Below are positions 55,222 through 64,000 of a stretch of DNA of 64,000 bases, in pieces. Source of the DNA: Leptodontidium sp. MPI-SDFR-AT-0119 (taxonomy: Eukaryota; Ascomycota; Leotiomycetes; Helotiales; Leptodontidiaceae); contig JAHLEZ010000006.1 in the NCBI GenBank assembly GCA_020726505.1, positions 2,418,001-2,482,000 of the forward strand, read 5' to 3'. Below the pieces are notes generated by a model. It was given only the letters and a program-made list of their open reading frames with translations, ran no database searches and had not been told where the DNA came from. Position numbers and translations under genes: made by a program. Within the stretch, counting starts at the first letter, position 1. Each line of letters starts with the position of its first letter.

Positions 55222-58200
55222 TTAAACCATCGAATCATAAGTCCATCCTCCTTGTCTCCTCAACTTGTCGCGGGCCTCGATATCCTTACGGATCTCATCC
55301 TCTGTCAATCTGTCTTGGCCAGACCAGTTGGCACTCGAAGTCCTGGCGCGGAATTTGTGGAAGCGGTCCTTGCTTTTGCTGAAGACCTCCTCCATATTCA
55401 GAGCTCCTGGAAGACCAAAGATACTAGCTGGATCAACACCCTCCTGACCAATGAGTCTCTCTCGCAAAGCAGGGGATTCGGTCCAGCCCGAAGCAACAAA
55501 GTCCCCTCCTGCGTCAGAATCCTCATCTTCTGAATCGGTATGGATTTCAGGGAGCTCAATGTTTTCGCCATTCTGATATCTTGGAGATGACTTCGCCGCT
55601 GACTTGGCTGCCGATTTACCTGCTCCATGTGGTGCACCAGGACGAGCTGGAGTCTTGTGTGGCTGAGAACTGGCATGGCTCGAACTAGAGGCGAATGGAA
55701 TTGGAGCTTTGGATAGCTGAGCCATGTCCATTGGATGTGCTGGCTTGGATTGATTCATTTGATGCTGAGAAATGAGTGTCGAGCGTTGAAGAGTTGTTGG
55801 CGGAGGTGCATTAGCATATCCACTCGGGAACAGAGACTTGGTTGGGGCATCCTGTGAATTGTCAGTTAAGTGGAAATTAGGAATCTCCATGAGTCTTACC
55901 TTTTGGCGAACACTCGATTGTCGGATGGGAGGAGCAGTCATCTTTGGATGATTCTCAGTCAAATCATCGTCATCGTCAAATTCTTCAGTCATTCTGGGTC
56001 GCTTGGTTTGTTGGTCATGATAGGATGGTCCATTGCGCTGCAGTGTAGGCCGTGAATGGTAATCATCCGTATCTTGTTGGAGAGGTCGTTTCGGGGGAGC
56101 TTTGGTACTGTTATGCATTGTCGAATTCACAGAGCGGCCCATTTCCTCCTGGGATCGTTGATTGCCAGGGTTCATCCGAGGAGCTTTGGACTGGCCGACT
56201 TCACTTCGTGGTTGAGGGACAGGAGGAAGAGCTTTGTCCATAGCGCGGGCAAGGTCACCACTTGGTTGAGGACGGATCGCTGGTGGTGGAGCTCGAGTCT
56301 CCTTTGCCTTCTCCATTTCAAGTCGTCGCTTCTCAATGGCTTGTCGAGAAGCAGTCTTCTTAGCATCCGCAATGGCATTTGCCCTCTCACGCTCCTTTTG
56401 GATTTCGCGTTGCCTATCAGCTTCATCTCGGCGCTGCTGCTCTTCCTTTCGTCGCTCTTCCTCCTTGATGGCGGCCCGTTGTCGCTCGACTTCTTGCTTA
56501 GCCTCACGTTTTCTTTGCGCAGCCAGCTCGTCCTATAAAAGTTAGTGAAAGCCAATCTGAGGTCTAAGGATGTGCTACCTGTTCTTTCTTCCTCGCGGCA
56601 GCCTCTAATGCCTTGGAAGCTGCCGACTTGAAGCTATTTGTCGATGTCTTGCTTTGAATAGAGCTGGTGCTCGCCTTGTGCTTCAAGCCTTGGGCCGGGG
56701 CCGATTGTTGGGAAGATGCCAATGAGTCTTGGAGAGAGGCCGCAAGTGTCGAGTTTGAGGGATGGTGATGGTGACCGCGTTGAGAACCGGTGTCAACTCG
56801 GATAACAGTTGGTTTGCCCTTGGTAGCAGGCTCTTTAGCGGCTGGCTTCAAGGGTCGCTTTGCTCCAGGTCTGCCAATTTGGGACTTCGGTCGAGGAATA
56901 GCTGGTGGAGGCATTGCCTGAGATGCCTGAGATTCTGACATTTCTACATCTCTTTCCGCGAGCTCATCCGTGCTGGCAGCAGCCGCTGCAATTCCCTCGG
57001 CTTCAAGCTGAGCCTTGGTTTTGCGCGGGCTGGTTCGGGTCGGTCTTGGAAGCTCAACCTGGCTGGACTTTGCTTGCTTCTCTTGTTCTTTCCTGGCTGC
57101 GATCTCCTTCTGCATTGCTGCAACTCGTTCTTGCTCCATATGAAAGACTCTTGCATCTTCTCTAACCTTCATGCGAGCCTTCTCCAGCTGATCGTTCATC
57201 TTCTGGGCATCTTTCATTTCTTTCGCCTCCCTAGCTTCTTCCTCTCTCCTCTTTTCTTCTCGCTCGGTTGAAGCGCGGGTTTTACGAGCACTCGCCTTCG
57301 GAGGACTGTTGGAGATGTGTAGAGATTGCTGGCTACTCATGTAGTTGTTCTCAAGGTTAGGATAGACTGGATTTCGGCTATTTGATTGCGATAACACATC
57401 CTCCAACGAAGGGTTATCCTTCATGCCCATTCGAGAGGAGGGAGGTGAAAGTGCTGAAGACTTGGCTTCGGCGCTCACAGCGGCACTGCTGGCAAACAAA
57501 CCTCTTGATGTCTTGAGAATAGACGAGAACTTGTCCTTGGCCGCTTTCAACGGGCTGCCCTTGTAGCTTCTTGAAGGAGACTTTGGTGGTGGAGTCGTAC
57601 GGCCTTCATCGATACTGTGAATGGATGGCGTAGGATTTGATACAGAAATACCCTTCTTTTGGCCAGGAGAGTCTCCAGCCTTCTTTGGCGATCTGAGAAC
57701 AGAGGTTGAAACTGACTTCATGTGACCAAGTGTGCTGGTGGTCCGTTCTGGGATAATCGGTTCCCGAACAGGAGAGGCATTTCGTTGTTGGTTGCCTCGC
57801 TTCGGAATGTTGAACTGACCTCCTCCGACACTTTCTTTCCCGTGTATCTGCTCCATCACATCGGTAGTGTGGCTCTTGGTAATTGGGGGTCTAGGGCTGA
57901 AAATTGAAGGCTCGGCCGCTGCTTGGGGTGGAGGTCCAATCCAACTATCATCTTCATCATCAGGGAATGCTCCTGGAAGTCGGGATTTCCGTTCTGGTGA
58001 TTTCTGTCGCTCTGGGGATTTCTGTCGTGGCTCCTGGACAGTTACACTTTGTAGATTTTGGCTAGCTTGCGATTGAGCCACACTGCTACTGGCGAAGGAC
58101 TTTGATGGCCGGACATTGGACTGTGATTGTCCCAGCATGCTGATCTGATCCTGGAGTCTTTGGGTTGAGGTCTTATTATGTAGACGCGACATCTTAGTAT

Positions 58201-59557
58201 CAGTATCATCCTTTGTAGGCTCGTCGACATCCATCTCATCGTCGCCATCTTCATCCTCGTGCATGACATTTCCCAAGCTCTTGCCACCAGTTTGTCTGCC
58301 GTAATAGCTGGTTCGCGATTGCTCTAGCTGACTAGTCCGTGAGACTCGATTTCCAATACTCTTCTTGGTCGTCAATGGTTCTCGGGCTGGCAATGAAGCA
58401 AAGTTAAGACTGCTCTTCCGAACGATCGGTCTGAGTGGACTGGACCCGTCAGAAGGCGAGTGAACTTCTGGGGAGTGCACATCGTCCATTTGCACGTCTT
58501 CCTCCTCTGGCACTTCCTCCTCGGCCTCTTCAGCAACAAGTTGCACATCTTTTGTTGGTGATAATTTAGCAGGCGATGGCCACACTGGGGAAGATTTCAT
58601 AGGTGAAATTTTCTGTGGAGATGCTGGCCCCAGATTTCGCATTTCAATTGGGGACTCAAGAATTGGGTATGAGGGTTGGTCGGATTCTTCAGGAATATTT
58701 TCCTCCTCATCTTTCTCAACTTCTGGTGCCGGGGCTTCGGTCGCGGTACGCGTCTGTTCCTCCCGCGCAGACTGGAAAGATCCCTCAGTAGTGCGGCGTT
58801 CTTCAGGTTCTTCGGAATCACGACCGAGGATCACAACATTTTCATCAGAATCGGATTCTGACTCGGGGTATTCTGGTGACTCGATTGGCGGAGGTTTTGC
58901 CGGGGACACTCGAGCTTGAGGTGTAAGATGGGTAACAAATGGATCATTTGGCTGAGTCGCCTGCGTCGCGTCATCTGCTTGACTGCCATGGTATCCTGAA
59001 TCGAAGGTGTTATGTATAGGTTTCGGTGGGGATCTGTGTTGTGCATTGGAGGTACTAGGTAGAACCTGCTCGTCCTCTTCCATAGGATCATCCTCAGCTA
59101 CTCGGAATGTTGAGACCGGTCGTTCGAAATGTATTTGTTTGAAGGGACTCGCTCGGGCTTGTGGTGTTGCAGAGAAGACATCGGACAATGGCTGTATACA
59201 ATCAGTAGATATCATCAACTCGCGTACATCCCACTTACTGCACGCGCTTCCAAGGGATTGCCTTTTCGAACTGTTCTTGGAGTCTTCCCTCGTAATTTCC
59301 CAGGCGTCTTGAATATCTCTGCGACGTTACTGCGCGGCCATTGTCAGTACGTCCGATGTTTGAAAGCTTGTTACCTACACCTGATTCTTGCTGAAGATCT
59401 CCGCCATGTGCTCGTTCAACCAATCCACCTCATTTCTCGCAGAGAACGTAAACTCCTCCGTCTCTGCCTCTGCGATCTGAAGCGCAGAAGACCGCTCTTC
59501 AGCTACCCATGATGCTGAGCCGACCTGCAGTCGCGGATTTGGTCGAATGGCGGCCAT
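55222..59557 (-). CDS. INCENP / Sli15-type chromosomal passenger complex subunit, 1381 aa
   Basis: Exons 59557-59379, 59329-59239, 59191-56579, 56532-55900 and 55851-55222 sum to exactly 1382 codons. The C-terminus is an IN-box (ARK-binding domain): WTESPALRERLIGQEGVDP, IFGLPGALNMEEVF, FRARTSSANWSGQDRLTEDE, with the TSS motif phosphorylated by Aurora B/Ipl1 in known members. The N-terminus (VDWLNEHMAEIF..FKTPGKLRGKTPRT) matches fungal INCENPs and should bind survivin/borealin-type partners. The middle is disordered with many SP sites for CDK, then a long charged single alpha helix (EREEKRREEEAREAKEM..; DELAAQRKREAKQEVERQR). The protein activates and places Aurora kinase at centromeres and the spindle midzone. 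The last intron (48 bp) is in frame and stop-free. Confidence 0.92.
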
Positions 59558-59982
59558 GATCTCGAATCAAAACAATGCGCGTCGAGGGCGTGTATCTCAA
59601 CACAGTCGACCAGGGATTTTCGAGTCGGTGATTATAAAAGCATTTCGCGTAAGGCTGGAGCTATAGCATTAGTTGCGACGTCGTTGATTGTTGTTGTCGT
59701 GGGTGGGCGAAGCTTGCAAGTCGATGGGTTTGGTGGATCTGTTTCGGTTCATTGTTTTGGTCGAGCTTCTGCTTCCGTGGCGCGACTAGTCACATGACAA
59801 GGCCAAGCCTCGATCGGCGCTAAATGGACTCGGGGGGAATAGTGCGGGAACAACTCCTCTCCCCTCAAATATTAATACCGTTAAGTAATATTGACGATGT
59901 AGGATTTCTAGTTTTCTTCTTCACCTAAGTACTTTCTTTTGTAGAAGATTGTTTCAATCTCACTTCATTCTATATTTCCAAA
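59558..59982. promoter_or_regulatory. Divergent promoter region, INCENP / acyl-CoA dehydrogenase
   Basis: 425 bp between divergent starts. No coding exon. The right part is pyrimidine-rich as in a fungal leader. Confidence 0.5.
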
Positions 59983-61614
59983 ATGCAGCGAACTTTGCTA
60001 TCAAGATGTCTCAGATCCGCGCGTCATTATCCCCGCATGTCAAGATCCCGATGTTTCTCGATTTCCACGCCGCTTCGAGCAAATACTCTGATGGAAACGA
60101 GCGGATTTTCAGATACTCAGTTGCAAGTTCGAGAAGCCATATCAAAGATTTGCTCTAAATATCCAGATGTAAGTCAACTTGAGGTTATCCAAAACTCACT
60201 CTCCAGTTTTGCGCTCCTCGGTTAGCAATTATTACCCGAGGCAATGTTTTGATTTCACTTTTGTATCTTTGGTGAAGAGTATCAAGTATCTGTGCATCCG
60301 TGCGTGTTGGAAGTTGCAATGGCAAACATCTTATTCTTTACCCTGCTGCTGATCTCATTGATACTTTAAGTACCTGGTACTCATCACTCAGACAGGAATA
60401 CTGGGCGGCCCACGATGAGTCAGGAGAGTACCCTCACGAATTACATAGAGATCTCTCAAAAGATGGATGGATTGGAATTGCATTACCAGAAGACCTCGGT
60501 GGTTCAGGTCTAGGAATATCAGAAGCAACAATGATGCTTCACACCATCTCAGAGTAGGTCGATTTCTATCGTCGCCCTTCACAGTAACTCACACATATTA
60601 GGAGCGGAGCCGGTATGGCAGGTGCTCAGTCGATCCATGCAAGTGAGCCATGCCTCCTCCCTTTTCACACGCCATTACTTACACAGACCAGACGTCTACG
60701 CTACGCAACCAGTCGCCAAATTCGCCACAGCAGAGCAACGACGACGTATGCTCCCCAACCTCATAAACGGTACCTGGCGTGCTTGCTTCGGCGTCACAGA
60801 ACCCAACACCGGCCTCGAAACCCTCAAACTAACTACACAAGCCACCCGCGATGGGGACAACTACAAAATCTCAGGCCAGAAGATATGGATCTCCTCTGCG
60901 CAAGTCGCAAGCAAGATGGTCCTCCTCGCACGCACCACGCCTCTCGAGGAAGTCAAGAAACCATCCGAGGGACTGTCGTTGTTCTTCATCGATTTCGATC
61001 GCCAGCAGCCTGGTTTGGAACTCAAGAGAATTAAGAAAATGGGTGGTAGAGCGATTGATGCTAACGAAGTCTTCTTCGACAATTACACCATCCCGGCCGA
61101 TTCGCTCATCGGCAAGGAAGGACAGGGCTTCAAGATCGTTCTTCATGGTATGAATGCCGAGCGCTGCCTTCTGGCTGGAGAAGCTCTGGGTTTGGGATAT
61201 GCAGCTCTGTACCGTGCCTCGAACTATGCCAAAGAGCGAATCGTGTTCGGACGACCCATTGGCATGAATCAGGGAATCCAACATCCTCTCGCAGACGCGT
61301 ATATGCATCTGGAAGCTGCAAAGCTAGCGACATATCACGCGGCCAGGCTGTATGATCAGTCTACCACAGATGAGACAGTCACGCAGGCAGCAGTCGGCGT
61401 TGCCTGCAATAGCGCTAAGTACCTAGCTGCTGAGGCAGCTTTTACGGCTTGTGAGAGGAGCGTTTTGAGTCTAGGAGGTATGGGATATGCTCAGGAGTAT
61501 CATGTCGAGAGGTATTTGAGAGAGTGTTTCGTGCCGAGGATCGCTCCAGTGTCAAGGGAAATGATCATGAACTATGTTGGGGAGAAGGTCTTGGGACTGC
61601 CTAGAAGTTATTAA
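59983..61614 (+). CDS. Acyl-CoA dehydrogenase, mitochondrial, 4 exons, 435 aa
   Basis: Exons 59983-60168, 60396-60553, 60602-60642 and 60692-61614 sum to 436 codons including the stop. The first ~35 residues (MQRTLLSRCLRSARHYPRMSRSRCFS) form an Arg-rich mitochondrial presequence. Family features follow in order: GWIGIALPEDLGGSGLG (N-terminal domain), FGVTEPNTGLETLKLTT and ISGQKIWISSA (flavin/acyl-CoA sheet), GFKIVLHGMNAERCLLAGEALGLG, RIVFGRPIG, and SLGGMGYAQEYHVERYLRE in the C-terminal helices. It oxidises acyl-CoA to enoyl-CoA with FAD and passes electrons to ETF. Chain specificity cannot be read, and the exact catalytic base is not assigned. Exon 3 is only 41 bp, and intron 1 (227 bp) is long for this window. 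Confidence 0.9.
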
Positions 61615-61819
61615 GACGGAGTTGTCGAGTTCTGTAAATATGAAAGACTGCCCTGCTTTCATGCTTAATGTCCACTCTGCTCGGATCCATGACTCTTGAA
61701 CTCTCATCTTGGCAAAACTTCAGCCTTCGTGGGAACCGTGAAAAACGCTTTAATTTCCTATGCTTCTCGGTGACCAGATCCACCAACACCAAACTCCAGA
61801 TATGCCTCCTTCCCAATCC

Positions 61820-62780
61820 TCATTTCTTCAGTGCTGCAAATCTCTTGGCCAACTCATCCACATCGGGTATGGTCCCACCAACAGGTCCCTTACTCTGTGT
61901 CCCCTTCCCAGCCCCAGCATCCTGCATCTTCTTCGTCGGCTTCAGATCCAAGGTGCCCTTAACCCTAGGATGTAGGTTATCTGTACTTGGGCTTGGCGGG
62001 TTGACTCTCAGCGGACTCGTAGGGCCAAAATTCCTCGGCGGCGTCGCCTTACTCAACGCCTCTCTCTCCTCAACTGCCTTGCCCCCGTCGGTTGCCAACG
62101 GAGCCTCGAGATTCTTCTGCGCTTGTCCCCCGCTCGGATTCTCATCATCGTCATCATCCACATACTCCGGTGGCTCTCCAAGCTCCTCCTTTGGTTTCTT
62201 CGGCCAGTCCACCCCATATGTCCTCGCAATCTCCTCCAAATACCCATTAACAAGCTCCTGCGACGGCGGCGTGACAGTGAGTTTCTTCAACACCTTCTCG
62301 CTAACCTTCTCATCACTATTCTCAATAGCCTCGAGCGCAAACTCCTTGCCGTACTTATCCACCAGTAGATTCCGCACCTGCTGCAACTCCTTGACATCCG
62401 TCCTGGGCGCTGCATATATCAGACTCTTGACAGCCTCCTCCAAACCCGGATCGCAGGCCTGTGCCTCCATGAGTCCCGTCCGCGCAAGCAGGAGCTCGCA
62501 GTATAGCTCGAGGATCTCGTGGAGTTCGGTGGTGATGTCGGAGCGGATGATATTCTCGACGCGGATCTTTGCAGATTCTATCTTACCGGCTTCGAGGAGT
62601 TGGGCCATGGCTCGTCGTTGTTGCTTGGAGACTGCTTCGTCTTTCTGCTGGACCATTCGCAGCCTGGCGATGGATAGCTTGAGCTGCACTTTGAGCTTGG
62701 CCTGGAAGATGTCAGTAAGAAATTATTTAGAGATAGAGAGGTATCAGGAATCTTACTATTAAAGAGGAAGAGGGCGCCAT
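61820..62780 (-). CDS. IST1-domain ESCRT-III regulator, 297 aa
   Basis: An 8-codon exon 1 (62780-62757, MAPSSSLI) is joined across a 55-bp intron to exon 2 (62701-61820). The rest is the Ist1 helical fold: AKLKVQLKLSIARLRMVQQKDEAVSKQQRRAMAQLLEAGKIESAKIRVENIIRSD, then ELYCELLLARTGLM and the LIYAAPRTDVKEL..VRNLLVDKYGKEF signature. A Pro/acidic linker follows. The last residues (GTIPDVDELAKRFAALKK) form a C-terminal MIM that binds Vps4-type MIT domains. IST1 tunes Vps4 activity and ESCRT-III disassembly on endosomes and in abscission. The frame is intact and the length is usual for fungi. Confidence 0.92.
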
Positions 62781-63278
62781 TTGAAAAGATTTTATTGTTT
62801 GCTTTGTCGCGGGAGAGGTTGTTGTGTAGAGGAAACGAGGGGTGCCTTGGACCTGGAATGCGATGCGATGCGATGATGAAGATGGCGGGGTCTGTCTGAT
62901 AGTTACGGCAGCCACGGGAGACCAGAAGTGCTAGAAGTGAGGATGCAACTTTTGGTACAGGCCTCAAGTTTAGGCTCACCGCTTTCATTCTGCCCACGTA
63001 TTTTGGAGTGGCAGAACCGGGCGGTGAGCTTAAACTCAAGGCCGGTTCAAGCTTCACTCGGCTTCAACGTCAAGCATTAACAGCATTAACGCCTCAGTTC
63101 TAACTTCAGTATCTCTGCATTCAATTTAAGTCACTCTGCCGGGTCAATTGGCCTCTGTTGACCCCAAAGCAACACCCAATCCCCTCCTCGAAACGATGAC
63201 GGCGCGTCACAATCCAAACCTCATCCGGCAGCATAGGGAAATCTCCAAACCCTCGAATATACCCAAACCAACCCCATA
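62781..63278. promoter_or_regulatory. Divergent promoter region, IST1 / ArAE_2_N-type gene
   Basis: About 500 bp between divergent starts. No coding exon or repeat is recognised. Confidence 0.5.
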
Positions 63279-64000
63279 ATGGGTGCTACCTCTCCATTCA
63301 ACCCGAAACATGTCTCTAAGAAACTGGAACAATGGGTGGAAAAGAGGGCGAAGGCCATCTGGACCAACCTTCTCGCCAATCATCTATGGCAGAGGATGTT
63401 CAAGAACACTTTAGCAACCACAATTGCCGTCATATTGGCCCTGATACCGGCTGTTGTCCGAGTCTATGGCCCTGCCGCATATCTGGCTCCTATCACGACG
63501 GTGTTTGGACATCCAGGGAGGAGGCTGGGAATGATGGCCGAGAGTCTTGTTCTTACTGTCTTAGGATCATTACTGGGAGTTGGATGGTCTGTTCTTGGAG
63601 TGTACCTGTCAAGTCTTGTCTATGAGAACAATGCACCTGCAGCATACACAGTCAAGGGTGTATTCTTGGTGGTGGCCTTGATGTTTCATGGATTTCTAAG
63701 ATCCCATACCCCGAGACTCTTCATCTTCGTCTTGCTGTTAGTCATCGTCTCTGTGGTCAGCTTGACTGGTACCTCCACAGCTGTCACTCCTGCAAGTGCC
63801 ACTGTGATTCTGTATCCTATTCTCACAGCTGTGGCGATCTTGTTGTTGGTCAACATGCTGGTATTTCCGGAGTTCTCAAGTAGTTTCCTCGGTATTACTA
63901 CGATCGAGACTCTTGGGGAGACAGTTGGAGCTCTGAGAGATGCCGGGAAATACTTCATTACCATGGCCGAGCCAACTGTTGGTCAAGAGAAGATAGAAGA
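63279..64000 (+). CDS. ArAE_2_N / brefeldin A-sensitivity-type membrane protein, N-terminal part (runs off right edge)
   Basis: The ATG at 63279 opens a frame with no stop up to the window end (about 240 codons). After a short soluble N-terminus (KLEQWVEKRAKAIWTNLLAN) there are six hydrophobic segments: TLATTIAVILALIPAVV, YLAPITTVFG, LVLTVLGSLLGVGWSVLGVYL, VKGVFLVVALMFHGFL, LFIFVLLLVIVSVVSLTG and ILYPILTAVAILLLVNMLVFP. A soluble part then begins (TTIETLGETVGALRDAGKYF). This matches the six-TM N-terminal module of the fungal aromatic-acid-exporter-like family (ArAE_2_N, related to Bre4). These are putative ER or plasma-membrane transporters with unproven substrates. Confidence 0.8.
   Translation, partial: MGATSPFNPKHVSKKLEQWVEKRAKAIWTNLLANHLWQRMFKNTLATTIAVILALIPAVVRVYGPAAYLAPITTVFGHPGRRLGMMAESLVLTVLGSLLGVGWSVLGVYLSSLVYENNAPAAYTVKGVFLVVALMFHGFLRSHTPRLFIFVLLLVIVSVVSLTGTSTAVTPASATVILYPILTAVAILLLVNMLVFPEFSSSFLGITTIETLGETVGALRDAGKYFITMAEPTVGQEKIE

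Noticed and set aside
1..64000. CRISPR arrays, rRNA, tRNA genes, complete transposases
   Set aside because: No regular spacer-repeat pattern, no clear A/B-box tRNA fold and no transposase or reverse transcriptase domain was seen on reading both strands; a tRNAscan-SE and RepeatMasker run would be needed to exclude small cases.

Overview
The window is nuclear DNA of a filamentous ascomycete (Pezizomycotina). The signs are frequent short introns (mostly 46-130 bp, GT-AG, with CTAAC/CTGAC-type branch sites), a Zn2Cys6 regulator, NACHT/DUF7025 STAND and AAA proteins, F-box relics, an ArAE_2-type membrane protein and a single-gene layout without operons. A leotiomycete-like fungus is my best guess from the repertoire, at low confidence. 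I rebuilt splicing by eye. For most multi-exon genes the exon lengths sum to a whole number of codons with no internal stop, which is the main support for the models.

Layout. 1-2.5 kb: the 5' end of a Zn2Cys6 transcription factor running off the left edge, then a JmjC oxygenase. 4-10.5 kb: an unknown 247-aa protein, an 80-aa single-pass membrane protein, a frameshifted F-box-like gene and an unknown 351-aa protein. 11-15.7 kb: a mitochondrial Mss116/CYT-19-type DEAD-box helicase with a tandem Gly/Arg tail, then a CUE-AlkB-GRF DNA/RNA repair protein. 16-18.3 kb: a decayed STAND N-terminal/ankyrin-like gene.

18.4-31.6 kb is the most distinctive block. Two inverted copies of one short terminal-inverted-repeat (MITE-like) element, at 18.4 and 28.8 kb, bracket a 14-exon ABCC-type transporter (1441 aa) and a 6-exon NACHT STAND protein (1269 aa) whose C-terminal half has no repeat domain I recognise. 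The right-hand element lies in the shared promoter region between the NACHT gene and a divergent DUF7025-AAA ATPase.

32-41.7 kb is metabolic: an FAD monooxygenase convergent with a beta-carbonic anhydrase, an NmrA-like protein, a MAPEG protein with a GC-AG intron, a secreted GDSL esterase and a SET-MYND protein. 42-48 kb is gene-poor: a broken F-box/LRR-like gene, an ORF without a usable start, several weak relics and one intact small gene at 48.0 kb. 48.5-64 kb holds housekeeping genes: a large J-domain protein, the INCENP/Sli15 chromosomal passenger subunit, an acyl-CoA dehydrogenase, an IST1 ESCRT-III regulator and the 5' part of an ArAE_2_N/brefeldin-sensitivity-type membrane protein running off the right edge.

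I saw no tRNA, rRNA, CRISPR array or complete autonomous transposon. The genes do not form an obvious biosynthetic cluster. The plausible functional grouping is the NACHT/AAA/ABC block, and that grouping is inference from position only.
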